Positions 1 through 10,339 of a stretch of DNA of 64,000 nt are shown piece by piece; positions within the stretch are counted from its first letter, which is position 1; every line of letters begins with the position of its first letter. Both the position numbers and the translations under genes were made by a program. The DNA lies in contig NZ_SWDV01000004.1 of assembly GCF_005877905.1 (NCBI RefSeq), positions 124,001 to 188,000 on the forward strand, in the 5' to 3' direction. The notes under the pieces are model-generated. The model searched no databases. It had not been told where the DNA came from and saw nothing but the letters and a program-made list of their open reading frames with translations. Source of the DNA: Pseudomonas nicosulfuronedens (lineage in GTDB: Bacteria; Pseudomonadota; Gammaproteobacteria; Pseudomonadales; Pseudomonadaceae).

Positions 1-1718
1 CCTTCGAACAGGGTGCGAAGCACGCGCGCTTCGTCCAGTTGCTGGTCGGGCACGGTGAATACGTCGCGGTCGATCACCACCATGTCCGCCTGCTTGCCCG
101 GTGCCAGGGTGCCGATCTTGTCGCCCAGGCCGATGGTCTGCGCGGCATTGCGGGTGTAGGCGTAGAACATGGTCTGGCGATCCACGCGCTCGGCGGCGTT
201 GAGTACGCCTTCCTCACCCTGACGGGTGACGGCCTGGTAGATGGCCTTGAGCGGATCGGGCGTGGACACCGGCCAGTCGCTGGCGCCGGCAATGGTCGCG
301 CCATTGTCCAGCAGGGACTTGGCCGGGTACATATAGCGGTAGGCCTCGTCGGCGATATAGGGCTTCACCAGCTCCACGGTGTAGGGTTCGGCGGTGGCCC
401 AATCCAGCTGCATCGAAGCAATCACGTTCAGCTGCTTGAAGCGCGGGAAGTCCTTGGGGTTGACCAGTTGCAGGTGGGTGATCGAGTGGGTCACGCTGCT
501 CTGCCGGTCCTTGCGTGCCTGGGCGAAGCCATTGAGGGATTCGCGTACCGCGCGGTCACCGATGGCGTGCACGTGCACCAGCCAGCCGCGCGCATCGGCG
601 GCGCTGACCAGTTCGCCGAAGTGCTTCGGATCGATCAGCAGCTCGCCCGGCTTGTGGCTGTTCTTGTAGTCCTCCAGCAGCGCGGCGGATTGCGCGGGGA
701 ACTCGATCACACCATCGGCGAACACCTTGATGCCCGGCAGCGTCAGGTTCGGGATGCCCTGGAACTGCTGGCGGACCTTCTCGATCACGTCCAGGTCGGC
801 CGGCGTGCTCTTCGGGTTGACCACCTGCAGTGCGGCGACGTGGGCGGTGAGCAGGCCATCGCGGGCCAGGTCGCGGTAAACCGGCAGCACGCCGACGGTC
901 TTTTCGGTGGGCTTGATGGCGAACAGCGCCTCGCCAGGCGTGCCGTTGGCGGCCGGGTCCATCCAGGCGGTGATGCCGAGGCTGTTGTTGTACTTCACGG
1001 CAGCGATGCCGGCGCGGTCCATGGTGGCAGCGTCGGGAACCGGCATGGCGGCGGCGACCAGGTCGAACCCGGAGTCGACCAGGAAACCGGTGGGATTGAA
1101 GTCCTTGTCGTGGGCGACGTTCTGCTGCTCCAACGGGCTCAGGCCGCGCAGGCGCTTGGCGTCCAGCCCGGCGCGCTTGAGCATGGCGGCGTTGGCCCAG
1201 GCGGTGTGGTGGTCGCTGCCGATCAGTACCACCGGGGTGTCCTTCCACTCGCCCTGGTTGAAGCGCTTGGCCAGACCATCGGCCTGGGACCAGTAGGTGG
1301 AGTTCATGCCGTTCATGACCACCACGTCGTGCACCTTGGCCTTGCCGCTGTCGCGGTCCTGCTTCAGGCGCTTCTCGAAGGCGTCGAGGTCCATCTGCTC
1401 GTCCAGCAGGCTGGCGGAAATCAGCTCCAGGCCGCCGAAGATCGAGTGCGAGTGGCTGTCGATGAAGCCGGGCATCAGCACCTTGCCGGCCAGGTCGACC
1501 TGCTTGCTGGCGCTGCCGGCGAGCTTGCGGATGTCCTCGTTGGAGCCCACCTGCAGCACCTTGCCGCCGGCGACGGCCACGGCCTGCTGCAGCGGTTGGC
1601 CGGGCTCGGCGGTGAAGACCTTGGCGTTGTACAGGATCAGGTCTGCGTTCTGTGCCTGTGCTTCAAAAGTGCCGAGTGCGATGGCGAGCGCCAGCGCGCC
1701 CTTGAGCATGCCGTGCAT
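1..1718 (-). CDS. Exported amidohydrolase (YtcJ-like, Amidohydro_3 family), C-terminus cut by window edge
   Basis: About 572 codons are visible and the frame is still open at base 1, so the C-terminus lies outside the window. Residues 1-22 form a signal peptide ending in AQA, so the enzyme is probably exported. After it comes the NADLILYNAKVFT start typical of metal-dependent amidohydrolases, the metal-binding HSH of GFIDSHSH at residues 89-91, and a late GASDWPVSTPDP segment characteristic of the YtcJ-like amidohydrolase 3 group. Such proteins hydrolyse amide or imine bonds; the substrate cannot be told from sequence. The start at 1718 was chosen because it gives the signal peptide and follows a GGGGA ribosome site. 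A LysR gene is divergent 112 bases away and is the likely regulator. Confidence 0.85.
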   Translation of the reverse strand, partial: MHGMLKGALALAIALGTFEAQAQNADLILYNAKVFTAEPGQPLQQAVAVAGGKVLQVGSNEDIRKLAGSASKQVDLAGKVLMPGFIDSHSHSIFGGLELISASLLDEQMDLDAFEKRLKQDRDSGKAKVHDVVVMNGMNSTYWSQADGLAKRFNQGEWKDTPVVLIGSDHHTAWANAAMLKRAGLDAKRLRGLSPLEQQNVAHDKDFNPTGFLVDSGFDLVAAAMPVPDAATMDRAGIAAVKYNNSLGITAWMDPAANGTPGEALFAIKPTEKTVGVLPVYRDLARDGLLTAHVAALQVVNPKSTPADLDVIEKVRQQFQGIPNLTLPGIKVFADGVIEFPAQSAALLEDYKNSHKPGELLIDPKHFGELVSAADARGWLVHVHAIGDRAVRESLNGFAQARKDRQSSVTHSITHLQLVNPKDFPRFKQLNVIASMQLDWATAEPYTVELVKPYIADEAYRYMYPAKSLLDNGATIAGASDWPVSTPDPLKAIYQAVTRQGEEGVLNAAERVDRQTMFYAYTRNAAQTIGLGDKIGTLAPGKQADMVVIDRDVFTVPDQQLDEARVLRTLFE

Positions 1719-1830
1719 GACTTCCCCTTGCTTTTCGTTGGATTATTGTTGGTCTGCGGCGCAGGCTACTGGCGGACCGAAGTGTGCGGAAGTCGCTGTC
1801 AGGCATAACACTTGTGAAGGATTAGCACGA

Positions 1831-2745
1831 ATGACGATGGACAGATTCAGCAGCCTGGCGATGTTCGTCGCCAGTGCCGAGACCGGCAGTTTCAGCCGCG
1901 CTGCCGAGCAGTTGGGCAAGACGCCGTCGGCGGTGACCAAGGCGGTCGGCCAGCTGGAACTCGAAGTCGGCGCGCGCCTGTTCGAGCGCACCACCCGCAG
2001 CATGTCGCTCACCGAAGCCGGCCAGCTGTACCTGGACGGCGCGCGCGAGGTGCTGGCGCGGATGCGCGAGACCACCGAGGAAATCGCCCAGCTGCAACAC
2101 AGCCTGCGTGGCGTGCTGCGCATCACCGGGCCGCTGATCGTCGGCCCGGTGTTCCTCGACCAGGCCTGCGCCGAATTCCTCGATCTGCACCCGGACGTGC
2201 GGCTGCAGGTGGACCTTTCCGACAGCTATGTCGACCTGCTTGACGGCCGCTACGACCTCGCCCTGCGCATGGGCAACAGCGACCTGCCGGGGCTGATTGC
2301 CCAGCCGCTGGCCGAAAGCCGCCTGGCCATGTGTGCCAGCCCCGCGTACCTGGAGCGGCGCGGCACGCCAAGGCACCCCAATGAGATCCCCGATCACGAT
2401 TGCCTGGTCTATCGCCATCCGGCGCTGGATGATCGCTGGTGGTTCGACGTCGAGGGTGAACGTTTCTCGACCCCACGCACCGGCCGCCTGAACAGCGACA
2501 ACCAGGCGGTACTGCTCACCGCCTGCCTGGCCGGGCACGGCCTGTTGCCGTGCCCGCGCTGGAGCGTGCTGGAGCACCTGCGCAGTGGCCGGCTGGTGAC
2601 GGTGCTGGAGGACTACTTCTTCGAGCCGGACACCTTCGGCGCGCAGATCCTGGCGGTGTATCCGAGCAACCGCCGGGCGACCCGCAAGATCCACGCGTTC
2701 ATCGAGCACCTGCGCGAGTATCTGCGCCGCGACGGCATTTTCTGA
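1831..2745 (+). CDS. LysR-family transcriptional regulator
   Basis: A 304-residue protein of normal LysR length. The N-terminal winged helix-turn-helix (about residues 5-64) carries the usual signature FVASAETGSFSRAAEQLG followed by SAVTKAVGQLE and LFERTTRSMSLTEAG. The rest is a periplasmic-binding-protein-like effector domain. It belongs to the large group that includes PecT/DsdC-like regulators of unknown ligand. The start is ATG 1831 (MTMDRF); an ATG two codons later is also possible. It is transcribed away from the exported amidohydrolase gene, the usual LysR arrangement, so that gene is its probable target. Its stop codon lies 4 bases from the end of the convergent LysE gene. Confidence 0.88.
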   Translation: MTMDRFSSLAMFVASAETGSFSRAAEQLGKTPSAVTKAVGQLELEVGARLFERTTRSMSLTEAGQLYLDGAREVLARMRETTEEIAQLQHSLRGVLRITGPLIVGPVFLDQACAEFLDLHPDVRLQVDLSDSYVDLLDGRYDLALRMGNSDLPGLIAQPLAESRLAMCASPAYLERRGTPRHPNEIPDHDCLVYRHPALDDRWWFDVEGERFSTPRTGRLNSDNQAVLLTACLAGHGLLPCPRWSVLEHLRSGRLVTVLEDYFFEPDTFGAQILAVYPSNRRATRKIHAFIEHLREYLRRDGIF

Positions 2746-2749
2746 TCGA

Positions 2750-3358
2750 CTAGAGCAGCGCCCCCGCCCAGGCCGATACCAGCAGCAGGACCGCCATCAA
2801 CTGGTTGAGCCGCTGCATCTGCAGCGGCGAGAGCAGGCGTTGGCTGCCGATGCCCAGGCCGGCCCAGACCGCCGTGCAGGGAATCGACACGAGGAAGAAC
2901 AGCAGCGACAGCAACTGCACACGGTCCAGTCGATCCACGCCGTGGCCGGCGTAAACGCTGATCACTGCCAGCGCCATCATCCAGGTCTTGGGATTGACCA
3001 GTTGCAGTGCGGCAGCGCCGACCGCTCCCAGGCGCGCGGCGTCCGTGTCGCGCTCCAGGTCCGCTGGCGGGCTGCGGAAAATCTGCCAGGCCAGCCAGCT
3101 CAGCCAGAGCACGCCGACCACGCTCATCGCCTGTTGCACGCGCGGCGCACTGGCCAGTACCTCGCCCAGGCCGCTGCCCACCGCCAGCACCAGCGCCGCG
3201 GCGGCCGCGCAGCCGCCGAACATGATCGGCAACGCGGCGCTCCAGCCAAAGCGTGCGCTGTTGCTGAAGATCAGCAGGTTGGTCGGCCCCGGCGTGATCG
3301 AGGCGACGAAGGCGAAGAGGACGAAGGGCAGCCATTGGCCGAGCTGTGTGAGGTGCAT
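2750..3358 (-). CDS. LysE/RhtB-family exporter
   Basis: A 202-residue very hydrophobic protein with about six membrane segments. The N-terminal FVASITPGPTNLLIFSNSARFG matches the LysE/RhtB hallmark (TPGPxxL) and the centre has LQLVNPKTWMMAL, also typical (NPK-W). The family exports amino acids such as lysine, homoserine, threonine or cysteine derivatives out of the cytoplasm; the substrate here is not known. It lies 51 bases downstream of an AraC-type regulator on the same strand, so the two are probably co-transcribed, a common regulator/exporter pairing. Confidence 0.88.
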   Translation of the reverse strand: MHLTQLGQWLPFVLFAFVASITPGPTNLLIFSNSARFGWSAALPIMFGGCAAAAALVLAVGSGLGEVLASAPRVQQAMSVVGVLWLSWLAWQIFRSPPADLERDTDAARLGAVGAAALQLVNPKTWMMALAVISVYAGHGVDRLDRVQLLSLLFFLVSIPCTAVWAGLGIGSQRLLSPLQMQRLNQLMAVLLLVSAWAGALL

Positions 3359-3409
3359 GGCGGGAACTCCGGTAATCCGTGGGAGCTCATCTTCGCCAGT
3401 GCGGCGGGC

Positions 3410-4246
3410 TCAGTCTGGAAGCTTTGAGCAGCGCTTGCGGTAGTAAGCCGGTGTCACGCCATAGGCGCGGCGGAACCAGCGGCCGAGGTGGCTCTGGTCG
3501 GCGAAGCCAAGATCGGCGGCGATGTCTGCAGGTGCCAGACCCCGGCCGAGCAACTGCCGTGCGCGGGCCAGGCGCAGCTGGATCAGGTAGGCGTGGGGCG
3601 GCAGGCCGAAAGCCTGCTTGAACGCGCGGGTCAGGCGGAAGCGGTCGCAGCCGCTGGCGCGGGCCAGGTCGTCGAGGCCGATGTCGGCGGTCAGGTTGGC
3701 GTGCAGGAAGTCCCGCGCGCGTTGTGCCACCAGTGGCAGGTGAGCTTGCGTGGTGCCGCGCTGGCGCCAGTGCAGGTGGTGGGTCATGCCGTCGAGCAGT
3801 TCGTCCATGGCGCTCTGGCGCACGATTTTCAGGTCGTTGCCGTGCACGGCCTGGAAGGCATTGTCGATCCGCCTTGTCAGACGCGGATCATCGATCAGCA
3901 GCTCGGGCACGCTCAGCTGGCAGTTGCCCGGCGCCTCTTCGAACAGCGTGCCGATCTCGCGCTCGAGCCAGGGCGCATCGAGGTACAGGGTACGGTAGGT
4001 GAAGCCGCCCTCGGTGGGCGCTTCGCCGTCGTGGATGTCGCCGGGCTCAAGGAAGAACACCTTGCCGGTGGTACTGACGTAGCGCTGGTTGCGGCTGCGG
4101 AACTGCTGGACTCCGGATTCGGTGTAGCCGATCAGGTAGCTGTCGTGCCAGTGCGGGTCGTAGGCGTGGCCCTTGAAGTGCGCGCGCAGGCTCTGGATGC
4201 CGGTGTCGGCATCCTGCAGCAGGTCGATCCAGTTGTCTTTGTGCAT
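3410..4246 (-). CDS. AraC-family transcriptional regulator with cupin sensor domain
   Basis: 278 residues from ATG 4246, chosen over an upstream in-frame start because GGAGG stands 6 bases before it. The N-terminal half is an AraC_binding cupin (HWHDSYLIGYTESG, then FFLEPGDIHDGE). The C-terminal ~100 residues are two helix-turn-helix motifs, ending DIAADLGFADQSHLGRWFRRAYGVTPAYYR, the classic AraC signature. It leads an operon with the LysE exporter and is divergent from a small membrane protein; the 157-base gap contains an inverted repeat (4306-4347) that could be its operator. The effector is unknown. Confidence 0.88.
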   Translation of the reverse strand: MHKDNWIDLLQDADTGIQSLRAHFKGHAYDPHWHDSYLIGYTESGVQQFRSRNQRYVSTTGKVFFLEPGDIHDGEAPTEGGFTYRTLYLDAPWLEREIGTLFEEAPGNCQLSVPELLIDDPRLTRRIDNAFQAVHGNDLKIVRQSAMDELLDGMTHHLHWRQRGTTQAHLPLVAQRARDFLHANLTADIGLDDLARASGCDRFRLTRAFKQAFGLPPHAYLIQLRLARARQLLGRGLAPADIAADLGFADQSHLGRWFRRAYGVTPAYYRKRCSKLPD

Positions 4247-4305
4247 GGGCCGCCTCCGCACCGCTTGCCCGGTCGGCCAGCATAGCGCGCGCAGGGTGGC
4301 TGTCT

Positions 4306-4347
4306 GGAAGATTCGTGCAGCCGGTGGTCGCGTGTCGTGAATCTTTC
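4306..4347. promoter_or_regulatory. Candidate operator: spaced inverted repeat in the AraC / membrane-protein gap
   Basis: GGAAGATTC (4306-4314) and GAATCTTTC (4339-4347) form a nine-base inverted repeat with one mismatch, centred between the two divergent starts. Spacing of 24 bases would put the arms on one DNA face for a dimer. That the AraC regulator binds here is inference. Confidence 0.35.
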
Positions 4348-4403
4348 GCGCCGACGATAGGATGCACCCACGAGACAGTACGCACTCCAGGAGGGAGCCG
4401 ATC

Positions 4404-4835
4404 ATGGGGCAGGAATACAACCTGATGTTGATCGTCGCTGCGGCGCTCAGCGCTATCGCCGCTGCCGCGCACGTCGGCGTCGTGCTGGTCGGGCCGCGCT
4501 GGTATCGCCTGTTTGGCGCCGGGGAAAAGCTCGCGAGGGCAGCCGAGGCCGGGCGGGTCTACCCGGCGCTGATCACCTTCGGCATTGCCTTCGTGCTGTT
4601 CACCTGGGCCGCCTACGCACTTTCCGGGGCTGGAGTGCTGGCGCCGTTGCCGCTGCTGCGCCCAGCGCTGGTGGCGATCTCGCTGGTCTACCTGCTGCGC
4701 GGCGTGGCCGGCCCGTTCATCCTCAAGGGCACCGGGCGCAGCCAGCGCTTTATCTACGTCAGCTCGGCGATTTGCCTGGGGTTCGCGCTCGTGCACGGGG
4801 TTGGGTTGGCGCAGGTGTGGGGGCAGGTGGGGTAG
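4404..4835 (+). CDS. Small four-helix membrane protein of unknown function
   Basis: 143 residues starting at ATG 4404, which follows a strong GGAGGGAG ribosome site. Four hydrophobic segments can be read (about residues 6-30, 53-77, 83-101 and 116-137). I do not recognise a catalytic motif; it resembles small DUF-type inner-membrane proteins of pseudomonads. It is divergent from the AraC gene and so may respond to it. A strong hairpin at 4869-4900 ends its transcript. Confidence 0.7.
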   Translation: MGQEYNLMLIVAAALSAIAAAAHVGVVLVGPRWYRLFGAGEKLARAAEAGRVYPALITFGIAFVLFTWAAYALSGAGVLAPLPLLRPALVAISLVYLLRGVAGPFILKGTGRSQRFIYVSSAICLGFALVHGVGLAQVWGQVG

Positions 4836-4868
4836 CGACGCACCTTCCCAGTTGAGTTTTCGGTTTGC

Positions 4869-4900
4869 CAGGGAGCGCCCGTTGCAGGCGCTCCCTGATT
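4869..4900. terminator. Hairpin between convergent genes
   Basis: A 10-base perfect stem (AGGGAGCGCC / GGCGCTCCCT) with a 7-base loop lies between the membrane-protein gene and the convergent FMN protein gene; it can serve both strands although the T tract is short. Confidence 0.6.
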
Positions 4901-4907
4901 TGTCCGA

Positions 4908-6518
4908 TCAGCCGGCGGCGGCCTCGAAGCTGTCGCTGCGCGCCATGCGCCAGATGCGCTCGTAGAACTCGCCCTCGATGTTGCCTGAGAGCAGCTCGCC
5001 GGGTTTGAGGAAGTAATGCAGGTGCGAGAACAGGCGGATCTCGGTGGCCGAGACGCGGCGCACCAGGTGCTTGGCTTCCAGCTGCGACGGGTGCTGGAGG
5101 CCGGCGGCGGCGAGCATCTCGGCCAGGCCTTTGAGCGTGTTGCGATGGAAGTGGTAGACGCGCTCGGCCTTGTCCGGCACCACCAGGGCGCGTTGGCGCA
5201 GCGGGTCCTGGGTGGCGACGCCGGTGGGGCACTTGTTGGTGTGGCAGCTTTGCGACTGAATGCAGCCGATGGCGAACATGAAGCCGCGCGCCGAGTTGGC
5301 CCAGTCGGCGCCCATGGCCAGCACACTGGCGATGTCGAAGGCGCTGACGACCTTGCCGCTGGCGCCGATGCGGATCTTGTCGCGCAGGTTCAGGCCGACC
5401 AGGGTGTTGTGCACGAACAGCAGGCCCTCGCGCATCGGCAGGCCCATGTGGTCGGTGAACTCCAGCGGTGCGGCGCCGGTGCCGCCTTCCTTGCCGTCGA
5501 CGACGATGAAGTCGGGGAGGATGCCGGTCTCGTGCATGGCCTTGGCGATGCCCATGAATTCCCATGGATGGCCGATGCACAGCTTGAAGCCCACCGGTTT
5601 TCCGCCGGATAGCTCGCGCAATTGGACGATGAAGTCGAGCAGGCCGTGGGGCGAGTCGAAGGCGCTGTGGGAGGAGGGCGAGATGCAGTCCTGGCCCATG
5701 GGCACGCCACGGGTGGAGGCGATTTCCGGAGTCACCTTGTGCTTGGGCAGGATGCCGCCGTGGCCGGGCTTGGCGCCCTGGCTGAGCTTGATCTCGATCA
5801 TCTTCACCTGCGGGTCGACTGCCTGCTTGGCGAAGCGCTCGGGGCTGAAGGTGCCGTCGTCGTTGCGGCAGCCGAAGTAGCCGCTGCCCAGTTCCCAGGT
5901 CAGGTCGCCGCCGTACTCGCGGTGGTAGGGGCTGATGCTGCCTTCGCCGGTGTCATGGATGAAGCCGCCGAGCTTGGCGCCCTTGTTCAGCGCGCGAATG
6001 GCGTTGGCGCTGAGCGAGCCGAAGCTCATCGCCGAGATGTTGAACACCGAGATGGAGTAGGGCTGCTTGCACTCCGGGCCGCCGACGGTGACGCGGAAGG
6101 TGCAGGGGTCGGCCACCGGCGCGGGGCGGATGGAGTGGGCGATGAACTCGAAGCCCGACTGGTAGACATCGATCAGGGTGCCGAAGGGTTTGTCGGCGGT
6201 CTCGTTCTTCGCCCGCGAGTACACCAGGGCGCGCTGGGCGCGGGAGAAGGGCAGGGCCTCCTGGTCGCCTTCGAGCAGGTACTGGCGGATCTCCGGGCGG
6301 ATGGCTTCCACCAGGTAGCGGATGTTGCCCAATACGGGGTAATTGCGGCGTACCGCGTGGCGTTCCTGCAGCAGGTCGAAGACCCCGAGCACACTCAGGG
6401 CGAAGGTGGTGAGGGTGAAGGGCCACACCCAGTCATGCCCGAGGAAGGGCAGGCTGAGCACGGTGAACAGGACGCACGCGGCAAAAAAGGCATAGCGGCT
6501 GAGGAGCGACAGGTTCAT
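4908..6518 (-). CDS. Membrane-anchored FMN-binding glutamate-synthase-family protein
   Basis: 536 residues from ATG 6518 (GGAG seven bases upstream; the frame continues upstream but without a good ribosome site). Two hydrophobic N-terminal segments (about residues 5-20 and 23-40) suggest a membrane anchor. The remainder is the FMN/Fe-S barrel domain of glutamate synthase large subunits: SFGSLSANAIRALNKGA, SQGAKPGHGG, GKEGGTGAAP and the cysteine segment CHTNKCPTGVATQ. Unlike GltB it lacks the N-terminal glutaminase domain and the C-terminal helix domain. Such stand-alone proteins are annotated as FMN-binding glutamate synthase family, and their reaction is not established. It stands alone, with no GltD-type partner nearby. 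Confidence 0.85.
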   Translation of the reverse strand: MNLSLLSRYAFFAACVLFTVLSLPFLGHDWVWPFTLTTFALSVLGVFDLLQERHAVRRNYPVLGNIRYLVEAIRPEIRQYLLEGDQEALPFSRAQRALVYSRAKNETADKPFGTLIDVYQSGFEFIAHSIRPAPVADPCTFRVTVGGPECKQPYSISVFNISAMSFGSLSANAIRALNKGAKLGGFIHDTGEGSISPYHREYGGDLTWELGSGYFGCRNDDGTFSPERFAKQAVDPQVKMIEIKLSQGAKPGHGGILPKHKVTPEIASTRGVPMGQDCISPSSHSAFDSPHGLLDFIVQLRELSGGKPVGFKLCIGHPWEFMGIAKAMHETGILPDFIVVDGKEGGTGAAPLEFTDHMGLPMREGLLFVHNTLVGLNLRDKIRIGASGKVVSAFDIASVLAMGADWANSARGFMFAIGCIQSQSCHTNKCPTGVATQDPLRQRALVVPDKAERVYHFHRNTLKGLAEMLAAAGLQHPSQLEAKHLVRRVSATEIRLFSHLHYFLKPGELLSGNIEGEFYERIWRMARSDSFEAAAG

Positions 6519-6848
6519 GGAATCTCCAGTCGTCGGGCTTTGATCACGGTAAGGTTGGCCAAAAGGGCCGTCACAGAGCATGGCAGGCATCGTGCGAACG
6601 TGCCTGGGCAAAGGTCAATGCAGCGGGCTTTCGGAAGATTTTCTAGTTCTGGCGGGCATCGACGGTAGCCCGAAGTTGGAAAAAAAGAAAGCAAGCTAAC
6701 GATTTTATCCGGGGCTGAGAAAGCCTGTTTCGGGCACTGCAAGAAATCTTGTGTCTGGGCTGTTCGCGAGCAAGCTCGCTCCTACAGGACTGAAGCCGGT
6801 GCGCTCTTCGTAGGAGCGAGCTTGCTCGCGAACCACCATTCACTCGGG
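6519..6848. other. Intergenic stretch with REP pair
   Basis: 330 bases between two minus-strand genes. It holds the upstream region of the FMN protein gene, an AT-richer part around 6670-6760, and the REP palindrome pair described separately. I see no gene. Confidence 0.6.
6763..6832. repeat. Pseudomonas REP palindrome pair (inverted)
   Basis: Two copies of the same 22-23-base element (GTAGGAGCGAGCTTGCTCGC), reverse-complemented at 6763-6785 and direct at 6810-6832, separated by 24 bases. The same element recurs as a pair at 59408-59482 in the opposite arrangement. It matches the well-known extragenic REP family of Pseudomonas. Confidence 0.85.
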
Positions 6849-8228
<1,380 letters not shown>

Positions 8229-8341
8229 GGCATTCCTCCTGTCCTCAAGCATGGACCCGCACAGGCACGATTGCTCACCCGCCGCTCGACGGCAGGCTGC
8301 AAGGGTGCCCGTTGGGCATGGTTCGTTCTTACGGGAGAGTG

Positions 8342-8421
8342 CGTAGGATGGGTGGAGCGCAGCGATACCCATGCTGCTGGCGCCGTGATTGATGGGTATC
8401 GCTACGCTCCACCCATCCTGC
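8342..8421. repeat. Palindromic repeat (GGATGGGTGGAGCG type)
   Basis: Near-perfect inverted repeat with arms of about 30 bases (8342-8371 and 8392-8421) and a 20-base loop, lying between sdaA and the LuxR gene. A second member of the same family is at 19587-19670. Both carry GATGGGTGGAGC at one end and GCTCCAC at the other. Confidence 0.8.
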
Positions 8422-8431
8422 AAAAACGCTG

Positions 8432-9211
8432 TCAGCCCTGCGCCTGGAGGAACAGCGAGAACAGTTCCGACTGCGACTTGATCCCCAGCTTGGCGTACAT
8501 GTGCTTGCGGTGCACCTTCACCGTCTCGGCGGAGATCGCCAGCTTGCGGGCGATCTCTTTGCTCGAGCAGCCGCTGAGCATCAAGCGGCCGACTTCCAGC
8601 TCACGGGCGGTGAGCGGGGTTTCCATCTGCTGGGCGGTGGACTCCAGGCGGTTCTGCCAGCGCGGCGGCGGGGGAGCCTCCTGCACTTCGCGCTCGAAGA
8701 CCATGCGCTGGCGCATCAGCCCGGCGACCCAGGGTTGCACCAGGGCGAGCAGGGCGATCTGCTCCGGGGTGAAGCGGCCCTTGCTGCCTACCGAGCAGCA
8801 CAGGGTGCGCTCGCCGTCGAGCTGCACGTTGATCTGCACTTCGTCGGCGACCACGTTGAGGCTGAAGTAGCGCTGGAAGTAGTCGGTCTGCTCGAACATC
8901 TCCGGTGCCACGTCATCGAGGCGGAACAGCCCGCTGCCGGGCGCCTCGCGGCTGGCGATGTAGAAGGGATCGAGCAGATAGAGGCCCTTGAGGTAGTCCT
9001 GGAACAGTGGATCGGGGCCGCCATCCTCGCCTGGACATTCTGCGAATACCTGGGGGCGACCATCGCTGAAGAGCAGCACCACCCAGCTGTCGAAGGGGAC
9101 ATACTGACCCAGCAGGCGCACCAGAGAGGTCCAGAAGTTCGGCTTGTCCAGCGCCTCGATCAGCTGCCCGACCGAACGATGCCAGGCGATATCCTGAAGG
9201 GAAAGGCTCAT
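8432..9211 (-). CDS. LuxR-family transcriptional regulator
   Basis: 259 residues. The C-terminal ~60 residues (about 196-255) are a LuxR/GerE helix-turn-helix: [51 protein letters not shown]. The N-terminal ~185 residues have no receiver-domain aspartate signature and do not look like an autoinducer domain; their ligand is unknown. It is divergent from a nitrilase-fold hydrolase and a polyamine-type permease (150-base gap), so it probably controls them. From memory a similar regulator/hydrolase/permease set occurs in P. aeruginosa. Confidence 0.85.
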   Translation of the reverse strand: MSLSLQDIAWHRSVGQLIEALDKPNFWTSLVRLLGQYVPFDSWVVLLFSDGRPQVFAECPGEDGGPDPLFQDYLKGLYLLDPFYIASREAPGSGLFRLDDVAPEMFEQTDYFQRYFSLNVVADEVQINVQLDGERTLCCSVGSKGRFTPEQIALLALVQPWVAGLMRQRMVFEREVQEAPPPPRWQNRLESTAQQMETPLTARELEVGRLMLSGCSSKEIARKLAISAETVKVHRKHMYAKLGIKSQSELFSLFLQAQG

Positions 9212-9228
9212 GACTCTACCCCCGATGG

Positions 9229-9261
9229 GTTACCACGCGGGCGTAATTACCCGGTGATGGC
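9229..9261. promoter_or_regulatory. Candidate LuxR-regulator operator (imperfect dyad)
   Basis: An imperfect dyad centred on TAATTA (TACCACGCGGG on one side, CCCGGTGATGG on the other) stands just upstream of the LuxR start in the divergent gap. Assignment to this regulator is inference from position alone. Confidence 0.25.
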
Positions 9262-9361
9262 ACGCCCGGCATACTCGGTGGATGCCTTGAGCCGGCGCGG
9301 TGCGCATTTTGACCCTTTTGCGTTGCGCGGTCACTGGAATACAAGAATCCGAGGAAGCCCC

Positions 9362-10180
9362 ATGAAAGTAGAACTCGTCCAACTCGCCGGCCGTGATGGC
9401 GACGTGGTCTGGAACCTGGCCCGCACCCTGGAGGCCATCCACGCCTGCGCCGACGACACCCAGCTGGTGGTGTTCCCCGAGACCCAGCTGACGGGCTTCC
9501 CCACCGAGCAGAACATCGCCGCCATCGCCGAGCCGGTGGACGGCCCCAGCGTGCAGGCTGTTCAGCGTGCCGCACGGGAGAAGAACACTGCCGTCGCGGT
9601 GGGCTTTGCCGAAGCTGCCGATGGCCGCTTCTACAACACCACGCTGCTGATCACTCCCGAAGGCATCGCCCTGAAATACCGCAAGACGCACCTGTGGGCG
9701 TCGGACCGCGGCATCTTCACCCCCGGCGACCGCTACGCCACCTGCCTGTGGAACGGCATCCGCGTGGGCATCGTGATCTGCTTCGACATCGAATTCCCCG
9801 AGTCCGCCCGTGCCCTGGGCCAGCTCGGTGCCGAGCTGATCATCGTGACCAACGGCAACATGGACCCCTACGGCCCGACCCACCGCACCGCGATCATGGG
9901 CCGCGCCATGGAAAACCAGGCCTATGCCGTGATGGTCAACCGCGTTGGCGAAGGCGATGACGGCCTGGTATTCGCCGGCGGCAGTGCGGTGGTCGACCCC
10001 TACGGCCAACTGATCGTCGAAGCCGGCCGCGAAGAGTGCCGGCAGATCGTCGAGCTGGATTTCGAGCGCCTGGCGCAATCGCGCCGCGACTACAGCTACC
10101 TGGCCGAGCGCCGTTTCGTGCTGCCGGGCGAGATGCGCGAGCACGACGATGGCCTGCGCGAGCTGATCATTCCCGCCTGA
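9362..10180 (+). CDS. Carbon-nitrogen hydrolase (nitrilase superfamily amidase)
   Basis: 272 residues from ATG 9362 (GAGGAAG just upstream). The catalytic Glu-Lys-Cys set is visible: E in VVFPETQLTG (about residue 40), K in KYRKTHLW (about 113), C in GIVICFDIEFPE (about 140). It resembles aliphatic amidases of the DavA (5-aminopentanamidase) and N-carbamoylputrescine amidase branch, releasing ammonia from small amides; the exact substrate is not determinable. It is followed by a PuuP-like permease after 159 bases and is divergent from a LuxR regulator, so uptake and hydrolysis of an amine or amino-acid amide is a reasonable guess. Two hairpins (10191-10210 and 10272-10293) lie between it and the permease. 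Confidence 0.88.
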   Translation: MKVELVQLAGRDGDVVWNLARTLEAIHACADDTQLVVFPETQLTGFPTEQNIAAIAEPVDGPSVQAVQRAAREKNTAVAVGFAEAADGRFYNTTLLITPEGIALKYRKTHLWASDRGIFTPGDRYATCLWNGIRVGIVICFDIEFPESARALGQLGAELIIVTNGNMDPYGPTHRTAIMGRAMENQAYAVMVNRVGEGDDGLVFAGGSAVVDPYGQLIVEAGREECRQIVELDFERLAQSRRDYSYLAERRFVLPGEMREHDDGLRELIIPA

Positions 10181-10339
10181 GTTTCCCCTCCGGCCTTCTG
10201 CAGGGCCGGGGCGCAGGGCAGCGCCGATACAGCGTTATTTCAAGATCGACGGGCGACGAGAGCGCCCGCGGGGCCTGCGGGTGAGCGCAGGCCAGCAACT
10301 TAGTACTGCCATAACAAACACAACGCGGAGTAAGCAGTA

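Noticed and set aside
39-1808. 589-codon plus-strand frame
   Set aside because: It is antisense to the amidohydrolase, which has signal peptide, metal motif and family signature; the plus frame has none.
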